Counted from the stretch's first letter, positions 1 through 10,431 are shown. The stretch: DNA of 64,000 nt from SKVR01 sp037441525 (GCA_037441525.1 JBBISA010000002.1:140505-204504); one strand, 5' to 3'. A program made the numbers and translations. Notes: a model not told the origin generated them from the letters alone.

Positions 1-683
1 TTGGCCGATTTAACCCGTGCATCAAGCAATCGGTAATAGCCCTTGTCTATCGAAAACGAAAAGTACTTGTCACTGGTTTCCTGTGGCATATCATCGCCAA
101 ACAGAAAAAAAGTAGCAAGGCAATTTCCGCCTGGTTTCAGCACCCTCCCGATTTCTTTGAGATAATGGGCTACTTCATCGGGGAGCATATGGGTGAACAC
201 AGACGTTAGGAATACAAAATCGAATTCATTATCTCCGTAAGGAAAATCGAACTGAGTTGCGGTTGCACCTTTAGATGAATAGAGGTCGTTTTTAAGATGA
301 ATGAGCCTGAAGCGGAAGTTAGGGAATCGGGTTGAAATTTTTTTCTGACACCAGTCAACACCCGTTTCCACAATATCAAAACCCTCATAGCTGCCCTCAT
401 TCGATAAATAACCGGTAAGCGGAACAGCCATTCTTCCGACACCGCTACCCACATCGAGCACCCTGTGATGGGGCTTCAGTTTCCCGTGTTCAATAAACAA
501 TGATAAAAACTGTTTTCCGGCCTTCAGATAGTCACCAGTGCCTGTATAAATCATGCCCCTGGGTGGCACCAGTTCATGGCGTCGTCCGGTGGCCCAATCA
601 AAGGCATCTGACGGGAAAAAAGCAATGCGCCTGGCAATAAGACGTTGCTTTGGACTAAGTAAATAGTAAAGTTTTCTCAACAT
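1..683 (-). CDS. Class I SAM-dependent methyltransferase, C-terminus cut by window edge
   Basis: The frame opens with ATG at 683 and runs off the left edge, so 227 residues are visible. A glycine-rich SAM-binding motif I (VLDVGSGVGR) lies at about residues 75-84. An acidic strand (FDIVETG) follows, then a DFVFLTSVFTHM segment and LKPGG, the usual order in the methyltransferase type 11/25 families. The N-terminal 70 residues precede the Rossmann fold and may help position the substrate. No substrate can be named. Such proteins often modify sugars, lipids or small molecules in Bacteroidota. The family call is firm and the function is unknown. Confidence 0.85.
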   Translation of the reverse strand, partial: MLRKLYYLLSPKQRLIARRIAFFPSDAFDWATGRRHELVPPRGMIYTGTGDYLKAGKQFLSLFIEHGKLKPHHRVLDVGSGVGRMAVPLTGYLSNEGSYEGFDIVETGVDWCQKKISTRFPNFRFRLIHLKNDLYSSKGATATQFDFPYGDNEFDFVFLTSVFTHMLPDEVAHYLKEIGRVLKPGGNCLATFFLFGDDMPQETSDKYFSFSIDKGYYRLLDARVKSA

Positions 684-974
684 GGGCGCAAATATAGCCA
701 CAAATTAATAAATGATTGTATGATAAGTAAAAACACGAATATATTTATACTTAATAATCCCCGAACTCATGCGAATATATACTTATTTAATATTTACGAC
801 TTTCTCCTCATTGTATTTGTGTAATAAGGGCTGTATTTTTCGATTAGATTACAATTTAATCCGACGATTGACATGAAATGCTGTTTTGCTAAAGAAATAT
901 GTGCAATAGAGTCTTCGGACGGCATTCAAATCAAATAATAATTGTTTAAAAAATAGCACTAAGTAAAATTTCTG

Positions 975-2021
975 ATGTTGAAAAAATCATTCTTCATACT
1001 TCCCCTTATTCTCTTTAATTATGTGCTCCATGCCGCGGTTTACACGGTATGCAATCAGCTGGGAGTTAAACGCGATTTTAGTAGTATCCAGTCGGCTGTT
1101 GAGCATGCTTCACCCTATGATACCATATTTGTGAAAGGATCACCCATGAACTATGGTAATGTTCTGATTGAAAAGCCGCTTGTGCTTATTGGCGAAGGCT
1201 TTTCGGATGAATTTCATACAGGCCATACAGCCAAAATAACCCGTATTCTGCTAACATCCAATCCTTACAAACGCACCATTTCATCAGGTACCCTAATAAA
1301 GGGTTTTGAGTTTCCCTATTTTCCGGGGCAAAGACCCAATATTATTACCATGGGTACTGAGCGGGTTAAAATCGAAAATATTACCCTTGAGCGCAACTGG
1401 CTATGGTTTATTGAAATAGTTGGAGCTGCCGAAAACTGGACAATCCGAAATAATGTTATCCGGGGCTGGGTAAATGGTGGCGGAAAATCAGATAATTCCA
1501 ACACAGGTGCTTTAAATTTTAGATTCCAGAACAATATTCTGAACTCATTGATGAGTTTTCAGAGAGGCCAGCTAAGCCTTGAAAACAACATAGTTTTGGG
1601 AAGATTGAAAGATGTCAGGGGTGCCGAGGTAATCAACAATATTTTTACGCGCGATGATGTTTTACTTGAGAATGTTTCGGGCAGCAGATTTCAGAATAAC
1701 ATATCAATGAGTACAAAAATTGGCCATGAAAATTGTTATGAACACCCTGGCCGGTTCGAATCAAGAATACTAACTAATGGTGTGGCAAATACCGGTTCAG
1801 CCAATCAAACCGGTGTTGATCCTGGCTTTATCTACTGGCCTGCCGACGACATTATGGGTGGAACGGTATTTTTGCTTATCGACAATTCACCTGCCCGCAG
1901 ATCAGGGGTTGGGGGCACTGAAGCCGGGATATTTGGAGGCAGATTTCCATTTCCATCCAAATCATTCCTGAATCCGGAGATCGCCAATCCATTTCCCACC
2001 TTTATAACGAGTATTTACTGA
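975..2021 (+). CDS. Secreted right-handed beta-helix (pectin-lyase fold) protein
   Basis: 348 residues. The N-terminus (MLKKSFFILPLILFNYVLHA) is a signal peptide, so the product should leave the cytoplasm. The body shows the repeated short-strand pattern of a parallel beta-helix, with recurring Asn-rich turns such as ENITLERN, WTIRNNVI, FRFQNNIL, LSLENNIV and AEVINNIF. The early segment DFSSIQSAVEHASPYDTIFVKG is the standard entry to pectin-lyase-fold repeat proteins. No catalytic Asp set of a polysaccharide lyase or GH28 enzyme is evident, so enzymatic activity cannot be asserted. It stands alone, with about 290 bases of AT-rich DNA upstream. Confidence 0.75.
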   Translation: MLKKSFFILPLILFNYVLHAAVYTVCNQLGVKRDFSSIQSAVEHASPYDTIFVKGSPMNYGNVLIEKPLVLIGEGFSDEFHTGHTAKITRILLTSNPYKRTISSGTLIKGFEFPYFPGQRPNIITMGTERVKIENITLERNWLWFIEIVGAAENWTIRNNVIRGWVNGGGKSDNSNTGALNFRFQNNILNSLMSFQRGQLSLENNIVLGRLKDVRGAEVINNIFTRDDVLLENVSGSRFQNNISMSTKIGHENCYEHPGRFESRILTNGVANTGSANQTGVDPGFIYWPADDIMGGTVFLLIDNSPARRSGVGGTEAGIFGGRFPFPSKSFLNPEIANPFPTFITSIY

Positions 2022-2029
2022 TCTCGTTT

Positions 2030-3397
2030 TTAGTATATAATTCTTTTTCCAGTTCTCTTATTCCTGAGAAAACCTGATATGATGAGTCTTGTGTCCCGGT
2101 TGTCGGCCGCGGGTTTCAGCAGCAATTTAAAATCATCGGCCGATTGAAGTTGCATTTCTTTATCAGCATAGCCATAGCCTAAGTATTTCCCGTTTTCAAT
2201 CATTATGAAACCACTTTCGGAAGGGCAACGCCCCTGATCGAGTACTATAAGGTTTTCTTTGACAAAACCTGCGAAATCAAGAGCTTCCTGCGTCCGCTGG
2301 TTGTAGTTTTCGGGTGGCTCCTTGCCTATACATGCCCCACGGCATTGCTTAACTGCATATTGGAAACATGCCGAACTGGTTGCATATAATCCGGTGAGAT
2401 TCTGGCACAGATTGAATTTTTCGGTGATGTTGAAAAGAAACTCCTTACCCTGCTCAAGCGATGCAAAACTGGTATGGGGAATGTCACTATTGTGGGTTTT
2501 TTCAACTTTCATGCAAAGATATCCATTGGTGTCGGTATAACTGTAAAGACCATAATTGTACATACATCGCCTTTGCTGGCGGTTGTAAAGGGGTTTATGG
2601 TGTTTTATTTCTTCCGATTCTCTTAAAAGAGCCAGGAGTTCGCTGCCGGTAACTTCGTATTGAATACTTGCAATCTTTTCTGCCATATCGAGCGAACGCT
2701 TCGATTTAAGGGTATTAACATGCGAAAGTACCCTCTGCTTAATATCTTTACTCTTGCCGATATAGATAATATTTCCTTCATCGTCAAGAAAATAATAGAT
2801 GCCGGTTTTTTGGGGTAAATTATCGATTATATCCCTGGTAATGGCACTGTTAACAAATGCACTGCCATTTTTCATCCCCGGGGTTTCGGTAAATATGCTG
2901 TTGGAGTTGGTTTGAAGAAGCAGTTCGAATAATCTTACCGTGGCAAGGGCATCTCCCTGCGCCCTGTGGCGGTCGGTAATACTAATATTTAATTCGCTGC
3001 AAAGACGACCCAGACTGTAAGACTTTTTACCGGGAAGTATTTTGCGGCTCAATTTTACGGTACACAAAGATTCGCGCTGGAAAAAATAACCAAGATTTTT
3101 AAATTCTGATTTGATGAAGTTGTAATCGAAACTGGCATTGTGTGCAACAAATATGGTATTTTCTGTCAGTTCAACAATTTTTCGGGCAATTTCATAAAAA
3201 CGGGGTGCACCAGCTACCATGTCATCAGTAATGCCTGTCATTTTTGAAATGAAATAAGGAATTTTCCTTTCCGGATTAATAAGGCTCTGAAATTCACCCA
3301 CAACCTTTTCGCCATCATGCAAATAAATGGCTATTTCGGTAATTTTATCACGGTAAGGATTTCCTCCGGTGGTTTCTATGTCGACGATCGAGTACAT
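2030..3397 (-). CDS. DnaQ-like 3'-5' exonuclease fused to GIY-YIG nuclease domain
   Basis: I place the start at ATG 3397 (455 residues), because the exonuclease motif I (VDIETTGG) begins directly there. The frame stays open upstream to 3613, but that stretch looks non-coding. Residues 1-165 form a DEDDh exonuclease: Asp/Glu in DIET, HNASFDYNF, and the final HRAQGDA. Residues about 200-290 hold a GIY-YIG domain (GIYYFLDDEGNIIYIGKS), as in UvrC and Cho. The remainder includes a Cys-containing segment (CFQYAVKQCRGACIG) typical of UvrC/Cho-like proteins. This is the known Bacteroidota DnaQ/GIY-YIG fusion, annotated as exonuclease/DNA polymerase III epsilon-like. It probably acts in nucleotide excision or DNA clean-up. 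The precise role is inferred. Confidence 0.85.
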   Translation of the reverse strand: MYSIVDIETTGGNPYRDKITEIAIYLHDGEKVVGEFQSLINPERKIPYFISKMTGITDDMVAGAPRFYEIARKIVELTENTIFVAHNASFDYNFIKSEFKNLGYFFQRESLCTVKLSRKILPGKKSYSLGRLCSELNISITDRHRAQGDALATVRLFELLLQTNSNSIFTETPGMKNGSAFVNSAITRDIIDNLPQKTGIYYFLDDEGNIIYIGKSKDIKQRVLSHVNTLKSKRSLDMAEKIASIQYEVTGSELLALLRESEEIKHHKPLYNRQQRRCMYNYGLYSYTDTNGYLCMKVEKTHNSDIPHTSFASLEQGKEFLFNITEKFNLCQNLTGLYATSSACFQYAVKQCRGACIGKEPPENYNQRTQEALDFAGFVKENLIVLDQGRCPSESGFIMIENGKYLGYGYADKEMQLQSADDFKLLLKPAADNRDTRLIISGFLRNKRTGKRIIY

Positions 3398-3723
3398 TTT
3401 TTTCAGGTGTTCTGCGAAAAAGTTTTTTTTGCCGGGTGAGGGTTTTGGTTGAACCAATAACCCAATACCTAAAAGCAAAATTAAGTTTTTCCTCTTTTTG
3501 ACAGGGATTTTATGATATTTCGACCCATTGAAAAAAAATTTTAAGAAATAGACAAATTGATTTAACTTTAATCCCATTAAGCCAAATAAATAAGAGAAAT
3601 GGTTGCATACCAAATCTTATCAAGGTTAACCTATAATAAACGAGCATGATTCGTAAAAAATAGAACCGGATGCAATTTCATCATGCGTGTTTCATCCGAC
3701 CTAAACCAAAAAACTGTTTCCGA

Positions 3724-5082
3724 ATGAAAAGAATTACTATGTTTGTTTTGATGGGGCTTCTATGCTCACATTTGGCATTTTCTACTCAGGATAGCGTACC
3801 TTCTTCGTCAAGGGTAAAAACAGGCTGGAGCTTTGGTGCTTTGCCCGCAGTATCCTACAATACCGATTTAGGTTTTCAATACGGAGGGCTGGTAAACCTT
3901 TACCATTTTGGTGATGGCTCTACATATCCCAAATACAGGCATTCAATATATGCCGAAATTTCCAGATACACAAAAGGTAGTGGAATAAACAGGTTGTTCT
4001 ACGATTCGGAGTACCTGATACCCAATATTAGGGTTACCTCTGATTTAAGCTATTTTACCGAAAAGGCAATTGATTTTTATGGTTTTAACGGGTACAATGC
4101 AGTTTATAATCCTGCCTGGGAAGATTCAGAAGATCCTGAATATATTTCCCGCATGTTTTATCGTCATGAAAGGAATATGTTCCGTTTTATCGCCGATTTC
4201 CAGGGCCCTATCAGAGGCCGTGAGCTCCGTTGGGTAGCTGGTTTGGGTATTCTTAGAAATTCTATTGATGAGGTAGATATAGAAGCCCTTAACAAAGGGA
4301 AAAAAGAAGAAGACCTTTTACCGACCAACGTTCCGGGTTTATTTGATAAATATGTGGATTGGGGAATAATAAGTGAGGAAGAGAAAAAAGGTGGATGGAC
4401 CAATCACCTGAAACTTGGGGTGGTGTATGATACACGCGATAATGAACCCAACCCCTGGAAAGGGATATGGTCGGAGATAATCGTTTTTGCAGCCCCTTCG
4501 ATATTTGGCAATGGTGATTTTGGTTATGCCAAATTATCTGCTACACACAGGCAGTATTTTACCATTGTGCCCAATCGGCTCTCTTATGCCTATCGCATTA
4601 ACTTCCATGGAACTCTGTTTGGCAATGTTCCATTTTACATGCAACCCTATCAGATAAACTCTTTTTCAGCATCATCCAACACCGATGGCATCGGAGGTTC
4701 GAAAACCGTAAGAGGTATGTTGCGCAACAGGGTGGTGGGCGATGCAATGGCATTTGGAAACTTTGAATTCAGATGGAGATTCTTCAAAACCGTTCTGTTT
4801 AATCAGAATATTTATCTTGCTTTAAGTGCATTTTCAGATATGGGGATGGTGTTGAAAGAAGTGGAATTTCAAAAACCCACCCAAATTGGAAATTTTCCGA
4901 GAACCAACGTGGCAGTCAATGATTTTTTCCTTACTGATAAAGAAGAGGTGCATATAACTTATGGTGGCGGTTTCAGGATAGTTATGAACGAAAATTTCAT
5001 CGTGGCAGTTGATTATGGAAAACCATTGGATAAGCGCGATGGCAAGGGAGGCCTTTACATAGGACTTAACTTTTTGTTTTAA
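3724..5082 (+). CDS. BamA/Omp85-type outer membrane beta-barrel protein
   Basis: The start is set at ATG 3724 (452 residues), because MKRITMFVLMGLLCSHLAFS is a clear signal peptide. The frame is open from 3670, but the extra 18 residues do not resemble one. The C-terminal half looks like a bacterial surface antigen (D15) barrel: GVVYDTRDNEPNPWKG, a GSKTVRGMLRNRVVG segment resembling the conserved VRGY/F loop motif, and a final strand ending GLYIGLNFLF with terminal Phe. No POTRA repeats are evident, so this is a short Omp85-like barrel and not BamA itself. It should sit in the outer membrane. The cargo is unknown. Confidence 0.75.
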   Translation: MKRITMFVLMGLLCSHLAFSTQDSVPSSSRVKTGWSFGALPAVSYNTDLGFQYGGLVNLYHFGDGSTYPKYRHSIYAEISRYTKGSGINRLFYDSEYLIPNIRVTSDLSYFTEKAIDFYGFNGYNAVYNPAWEDSEDPEYISRMFYRHERNMFRFIADFQGPIRGRELRWVAGLGILRNSIDEVDIEALNKGKKEEDLLPTNVPGLFDKYVDWGIISEEEKKGGWTNHLKLGVVYDTRDNEPNPWKGIWSEIIVFAAPSIFGNGDFGYAKLSATHRQYFTIVPNRLSYAYRINFHGTLFGNVPFYMQPYQINSFSASSNTDGIGGSKTVRGMLRNRVVGDAMAFGNFEFRWRFFKTVLFNQNIYLALSAFSDMGMVLKEVEFQKPTQIGNFPRTNVAVNDFFLTDKEEVHITYGGGFRIVMNENFIVAVDYGKPLDKRDGKGGLYIGLNFLF

Positions 5083-5280
5083 TACTAAATGGGTATACTG
5101 TTTTTTGGCCAAATAGCCGGGGTTTAAAGAAAATTCGTTAAACATTGGCTATTTGCGTTTTTTCCTTGGTTGCCATAACTCATAAATCTCTATTTTAGCC
5201 TTGTAAAAGTTGCAAAAACAAAGGCTTTTTGATGTATTTGCCGCATTTTATTACGATGAATCGAACCACAATTTCACCAG

Positions 5281-7725
5281 ATGAGTTTTAATAGGTCACT
5301 AACCACATTTTTGCTGATTTTTTGCTGTATTTCTCTTTTTGCAAATGCCACTAAAAAAAACGTTCAACAGGCTTTTACCCAAAGAGCCTCAGAAGCCCCT
5401 CAAATTGACGGGATTATTGAACCCGAAATATGGGGTTTGGCTGAACCTGTTACCGAGTTTCTGCAATTCGATCCGGTTTATCAGGCTCAACCTTCCCAAA
5501 GGTCTGAAGTAAGGATACTTTTTGACGACAAGGCAATATATGTTGCTGCCATAATGTATGATTCACATCCTGACAGTATATTAAAGCAGCTTGGCCAGCG
5601 CGATGCCATGGTGAATGCAGATGCCTTTGGTATCCGCTTCGACACCTACAACAACCAACTCGATGCTTATGCCTTCGAGGTTTATGCATCAGGGGTGCAG
5701 CGCGACCATAGACGCCAGGACAACTCCTACGACGGGGTATGGCAAAGTGCAGTGCAGATACACGAAGAGGGCTGGAATGTGGAGATGCGGATACCCTATT
5801 CTGCGCTTAGGTTTCCTGCTAAAGAATGTCAGACCTGGGGTATGCAGATATACCGCAATATAAGAAGACACCGTGAACAAAACCAATGGGCACTTGAAGA
5901 AAGAGATGCATCGAACAGGCAGGTTTACTGGGGGCAACTTCTGGGAATCTGTCAGGTAAAAGTACCCCTGAGGTTGTCGTTGACTCCCTATTTTTCTGTT
6001 GGGTCGAGTCATTACCCTAATGGAGTGGAAGGGGTAAACAATTTTTCGAGCAGTTTTGGTGGAGGTATGGATTTGAAATATGGTATCGATGAGAGCTTTA
6101 CGTTTGATATGACATTAATGCCTGATTTTAGCCAGGTACCGTCTGATAATCAGGTTAAAAATCTTTCAGCATTTGAAACTGTTTACGGAGAACAAAGACC
6201 CTTTTTTAATGAATCCATGGATTTGTTCAATAAAGGAGATCTTTTCTATACCAGACGAATTGGCGGGCGTCCGGTTGGTTATAGCATGGCCGGCAAAAAT
6301 ATGGCAGAAGGAGAGAAATTGACCGATAACCCAAAACAATCAAGGCTGATAAATGCTTTCAAACTAAGCGGCCGCACCGTAAATGGTCTTGCCATAGGTG
6401 TGTTTAATGCAATAACCGATAATACCTATGCACGTGTTGAAAATCCCGAATCGGGACTTGTGCGTAGGGTTCAGACCGATCCTACTACCAATTACAATAT
6501 TCTGGTATTCGACCAGGCATTTGCCAATAATTCATCGGCCTATATTATCAACACAAATGTGCTCCGTTCAGGTGAGTTCAGGCATGCCAATGTTACCGGA
6601 GCAGGCACAACAGTAAGAGACCCATCCAACACTTACCAGTTGCAGCTATCGGGAGCATTCAACCAGCTATACAAAAAAAACCGCCAAGCCAGTAATGCCT
6701 TCGACGTGGAGATTGGTAGCCGCTATTTCGCATCGTTTGCCAAAACCAGAGGGCAATTTCAGTATTCCATAAACCGTACAGCCATTAATCCCAATTTCAA
6801 TGACAATGACCTGGGTCTTACCCACAGAAACAACGAAATTACGGATGCCGTAAATTTCAACTACAGTATCCTGGAGCCATTCTGGCGGCTGCGCAACTGG
6901 AGAAATCGGTTAAGCTTACGAAATACCGGGCGTTACGACAATTATCGTGTTGAAAATACCCATGTTGAATACAGCACCAATACCACCACCATGAATTATA
7001 CCCACCTTTTCCAGGGTTTGTATTTTAATCCTTTGGACAGGGTAGATTATTATGAGCCGCGTACTCCGGGGCGCACCTTTATTCGTCCACGCGGAATCGG
7101 AGTTTGGGGTGGAGTATCATCGGATTACCGAAACCCTTTTGCTGTGGATTTACACGTTAATTTTTCGCGAGTTGATGCTTTTGACAATAATAATCTTAAT
7201 TACCGCATTGTACCTCGCTATCGGTTCAACGATCAATTATCTATTATCAACAGCTTATCTCTGAATACATCGCACAACGATGTGGGTTTTGTCGGCCGTG
7301 CCGATAACCAGATTTATTTTGGCAATCGCGAAGTTACTACGGTAGAGAATATTCTATCGAGCGAATATATTGTTAGAAATGATATGTATTTCAGTTTTCG
7401 GCTTAGACAATACTGGTCGAAGGGCGAATATGACAGGTTTTTTCAGTTGCTGGAAGATGGGCGGTTAGGACAAGGGGAAACAGGAAAACTTGCCGGACGC
7501 GATTTTAATTTCAATTCTTTTAATATTGATGTTGTTTTTACATGGTTGTTTGCGCCAGGATCAAGTTTAAATCTCGTATGGAAGAATGCCATATTGCATG
7601 AGCAAACCGGTGTAGTTGCCAATTATTTCGATAATTATTACTTGCTTCAAAATTCGCCGCAATACAACAGCCTTTCACTTAAAATTCTGTATTATCTCGA
7701 TTATCAACAATTAAGAGGAGTTTAG
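5281..7725 (+). CDS. DUF5916 family outer membrane protein with N-terminal CBM9-like domain
   Basis: 814 residues with a signal peptide (MSFNRSLTTFLLIFCCISLFANA). Residues about 35-210 resemble a carbohydrate-binding family 9 domain: the opening APQIDGIIEPEIWGLAEPV, then RILFDDKAIYVAAIMYD and WNVEMRIPYSALRF. The rest matches the Bacteroidota DUF5916 family, rich in aromatic alternating strands that suggest a beta-barrel. LTLMPDFSQV-like and EQRPFFNE segments are typical of it. The function of DUF5916 is not established. The stop lies just before the TTG start of the downstream LolD gene, so the two are probably co-transcribed. Confidence 0.8.
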   Translation: MSFNRSLTTFLLIFCCISLFANATKKNVQQAFTQRASEAPQIDGIIEPEIWGLAEPVTEFLQFDPVYQAQPSQRSEVRILFDDKAIYVAAIMYDSHPDSILKQLGQRDAMVNADAFGIRFDTYNNQLDAYAFEVYASGVQRDHRRQDNSYDGVWQSAVQIHEEGWNVEMRIPYSALRFPAKECQTWGMQIYRNIRRHREQNQWALEERDASNRQVYWGQLLGICQVKVPLRLSLTPYFSVGSSHYPNGVEGVNNFSSSFGGGMDLKYGIDESFTFDMTLMPDFSQVPSDNQVKNLSAFETVYGEQRPFFNESMDLFNKGDLFYTRRIGGRPVGYSMAGKNMAEGEKLTDNPKQSRLINAFKLSGRTVNGLAIGVFNAITDNTYARVENPESGLVRRVQTDPTTNYNILVFDQAFANNSSAYIINTNVLRSGEFRHANVTGAGTTVRDPSNTYQLQLSGAFNQLYKKNRQASNAFDVEIGSRYFASFAKTRGQFQYSINRTAINPNFNDNDLGLTHRNNEITDAVNFNYSILEPFWRLRNWRNRLSLRNTGRYDNYRVENTHVEYSTNTTTMNYTHLFQGLYFNPLDRVDYYEPRTPGRTFIRPRGIGVWGGVSSDYRNPFAVDLHVNFSRVDAFDNNNLNYRIVPRYRFNDQLSIINSLSLNTSHNDVGFVGRADNQIYFGNREVTTVENILSSEYIVRNDMYFSFRLRQYWSKGEYDRFFQLLEDGRLGQGETGKLAGRDFNFNSFNIDVVFTWLFAPGSSLNLVWKNAILHEQTGVVANYFDNYYLLQNSPQYNSLSLKILYYLDYQQLRGV

Positions 7726-7727
7726 TT

Positions 7728-8414
7728 TTGGAAAATATGATTATAGCCAGGAATATCCATAAATCTTATGGTTCGCTGAAGGTACTAAAAGGAATAGATA
7801 TTGACATTGCACGTGGTGAAGTGGTTTCCATAGTTGGGGCATCAGGTGCTGGTAAGACCACCTTGCTGCAGATTATGGGCACACTTGATAAGCCCGACCA
7901 GGGAATTTTACATATTAACGGTACTTCTCTTGCCGGACTAAATGACAGGGATTTGTCTGCTTTTCGAAATAAGAATATCGGTTTTGTTTTTCAATTTCAT
8001 CATCTTTTGCCTGAGTTTTCGGCGCTCGAAAATGTTTGTATCCCTGGATTTATTGGTAATAGGCCTACCTCGAAAGTAATAGAGAAAGCCAGAATCCTTC
8101 TTGATTTGCTGGGTTTATCAGAAAGATTGGACCACAAGCCTGGGCAATTATCGGGGGGCGAACAGCAAAGGGTTGCAGTTGCCCGTTCGCTCATCAACGA
8201 TCCGGCCGTTGTGCTGGCTGATGAGCCCAGTGGTAACCTCGATTCTGAAACATCGAAAGAGCTTCACAAACTGTTTTTCGAACTAAGAGAAAAACTATCG
8301 CAAACATTTGTTATTGTAACACACAACAACGATCTGGCTGCCATGGCCGACCGTAAATTAACCATGAAGGATGGGTTGATTATTGAATCATCCGTTCAAA
8401 CTCCTGTTCACTGA
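7728..8414 (+). CDS. lolD: LolD-type ABC transporter ATP-binding protein
   Basis: 228 residues. It has Walker A GASGAGKTT, signature LSGGEQQRVAVARSL, Walker B VVLADEP and an H-loop (IVTHNNDLA). The short MacB/LolD-type architecture fits the ATPase that powers lipoprotein release from the inner membrane. The preferred start is TTG at 7728, two bases after the upstream stop: the purine-rich AAGAGGAG at 7711-7718 sits at normal distance from it and rather far from the in-frame ATG at 7737. The permease partner is not in the window, so LolD versus another MacB-like ATPase rests on similarity. Its 3' end overlaps the convergent ligA by 35 bases. Confidence 0.85.
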   Translation: MENMIIARNIHKSYGSLKVLKGIDIDIARGEVVSIVGASGAGKTTLLQIMGTLDKPDQGILHINGTSLAGLNDRDLSAFRNKNIGFVFQFHHLLPEFSALENVCIPGFIGNRPTSKVIEKARILLDLLGLSERLDHKPGQLSGGEQQRVAVARSLINDPAVVLADEPSGNLDSETSKELHKLFFELREKLSQTFVIVTHNNDLAAMADRKLTMKDGLIIESSVQTPVH

Positions 8415-10431
8415 TTACAGGAATATTCAGTTTCTCTGCCTTTTTGCGCTTTTCAGGGCCCATCTTATCTCCTGCTAGTACAAAGCTTGTTTTCGACGAG
8501 ATAGATGAAATATTTTGTCCTCCCATTTTTTCAATAATCTCTTTGATTTGGTCGCGTGAGTATTTTTCAAATACTCCTGAAACAACAAATGTTTTTCCAC
8601 TGAGTGGCAGATTTCCAGATGATGTATCTTTAATTTCTTTGGTTTGAAATTGCAACCCTGCCCGCCTTAGGTCATTTATTACTTCGATGTTTTCGGTGTT
8701 GCCGAAAAAATCCTTAATACTTCCCGCAATCCGATCTCCAATTTCGGGCACCGCCACTACTTCATCAAAGGTGGCTGTAAGTAATCGGTCGATGTTTTTG
8801 AACTCCCGGGCAATTTTTTTTGCTCCTGTTTCTCCCAGAAACCTTATTCCTAAGGCAAATAAAACTCTTTCGAAGGGTACTTTTTTGGATTCATCAATGG
8901 CGGCCAGAATATTTTCCACAGTTTTTTCCCTGAAACTGATTTTCTTCTGTTTGCCTGTTTCTTCGTCAGTGATGGCTTTTTCCAGACCCAGAAGGTTTTC
9001 ATATTTTAATGAATACAGGTCGGATGCTTTCTTTATCAACCCATTGTTGATTAGAATTTCTATACGTCCTTCACCTAATCCTTCAATATTCATTGCCCTG
9101 CGGCCAATAAAATGTTCAATACGTCCCTGAATTTGTGGAGGGCAGTGTTGTGTATCGGGGCAGAACCAGGCGGCTTCGCCCTCATTTCGAATCAAAGGTG
9201 TGTTACACTCCGGGCAATGGGTGGCAAACTTAATTTTTCCAGCACCAATTGGTCGTTTGCTGAAATCTACCGCAACCACTTTGGGAATGATTTCGCCTCC
9301 CTTTTCAACAAAAACAGTATCCCCAAAGTGAAAGTCGAGTTCATTCATTTTATCAGCATTGTAAAGCGAAGCGCGTTTTACCATGGTACCTGCCACCCAA
9401 ACAGGTTTTAAAATGGCCACGGGAGTTACGGTGCCGGTGCGCCCAACCTGATAGGCAACCCCTTTCAGAATTGTAATACCTTGCTCTGCCTTATACTTAT
9501 AAGAAATGGCCCAACGGGGAAATTTGCTTGTAAAACCCAGTTGTTCCTGTATGTCATACTGATTAATCTTAATTACAATCCCATCAATGTCGTAGGGAAG
9601 TTGCGGCCTCAGGGAAGCTACTTCATCAACAAAGCCCAACACTGTGCTAATATCCTGGCAAATTCGGGTGTGGGATGAAACTTTGAAGCCCCATTCCCGT
9701 GCTTTTTGCAAATTTTCATAATGGGCTGAAAAAGGAAGGTTTTCGCCCAGTAAACCGTGGATAAAGCAATCGAGATTGCGTCGGGAAACGAGGGCTGAAT
9801 CCTGCAGTTTAAGGCTGCCAGAAGCGGCGTTTCGGGGATTGGCAAACATGGGTTCGCCTGACTCTTTCCTCTGCCTGTTGAGCTCCTGAAAGCTTCTATG
9901 GGGCATTATTATTTCGCCGCGCGCTTCGAATTCTTCTGGCAGGTTCGATGCTTTTATCTCAAGGGGTATGCTGCGGATTGTTCTTATATTAGCAGTAACA
10001 TCATCGCCTGTTACTCCATCGCCTCTGGTAAGTGCCTGTATTAGTTTGCCCCTTCGATAGGTGAGGCCAATGGCAACACCATCAAACTTCAATTCGCATA
10101 CATAGGTAAAAGGTTTTTCAGTAAGTCTGCGTATGCGTTGGTCGAACTCAAACAATTCGCCCGAATTATAGGTATTTCCCAAAGAAAGCATTGGGTACCG
10201 GTGCTTTACGCTCTCAAACTTTCGGGTTATTTGTCCACCTACTCTTTGGGTTGGAGAATTTTCTGAAACAAATTCGGGAAATTTACTTTCGAGTTGTTCA
10301 AGCTCTTTAAGCAGATTATCGAATTCGAAATCGCTGATCTCTGGTGAGTCGAGTACGTAATAATGGTAATTGTGCCGGTTTAACTCATTGGTAAGAAATT
10401 CAATTCTTTCGCGGGCATTATTTTTATCCAT
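8380..10431 (-). CDS. ligA: NAD-dependent DNA ligase LigA
   Basis: 683 residues from ATG 10431. Translation could open at 10461, but MDKNNARERIEFL matches the family's start. The order is canonical: domain Ia with the YYVLDSP motif near residue 25; adenylation domain with CELKFDG (nucleophile Lys115); OB fold; a four-Cys zinc finger beginning CPECNTPLIRNEG; helix-hairpin-helix repeats; and a C-terminal BRCT domain (GKTFVVSGVF). It seals nicks in replication and repair using NAD+. The length is normal for the family. The last 35 bases overlap lolD, which converges on it. Identification is secure. Confidence 0.97.
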   Translation of the reverse strand: MDKNNARERIEFLTNELNRHNYHYYVLDSPEISDFEFDNLLKELEQLESKFPEFVSENSPTQRVGGQITRKFESVKHRYPMLSLGNTYNSGELFEFDQRIRRLTEKPFTYVCELKFDGVAIGLTYRRGKLIQALTRGDGVTGDDVTANIRTIRSIPLEIKASNLPEEFEARGEIIMPHRSFQELNRQRKESGEPMFANPRNAASGSLKLQDSALVSRRNLDCFIHGLLGENLPFSAHYENLQKAREWGFKVSSHTRICQDISTVLGFVDEVASLRPQLPYDIDGIVIKINQYDIQEQLGFTSKFPRWAISYKYKAEQGITILKGVAYQVGRTGTVTPVAILKPVWVAGTMVKRASLYNADKMNELDFHFGDTVFVEKGGEIIPKVVAVDFSKRPIGAGKIKFATHCPECNTPLIRNEGEAAWFCPDTQHCPPQIQGRIEHFIGRRAMNIEGLGEGRIEILINNGLIKKASDLYSLKYENLLGLEKAITDEETGKQKKISFREKTVENILAAIDESKKVPFERVLFALGIRFLGETGAKKIAREFKNIDRLLTATFDEVVAVPEIGDRIAGSIKDFFGNTENIEVINDLRRAGLQFQTKEIKDTSSGNLPLSGKTFVVSGVFEKYSRDQIKEIIEKMGGQNISSISSKTSFVLAGDKMGPEKRKKAEKLNIPVISEQEFERMIQ

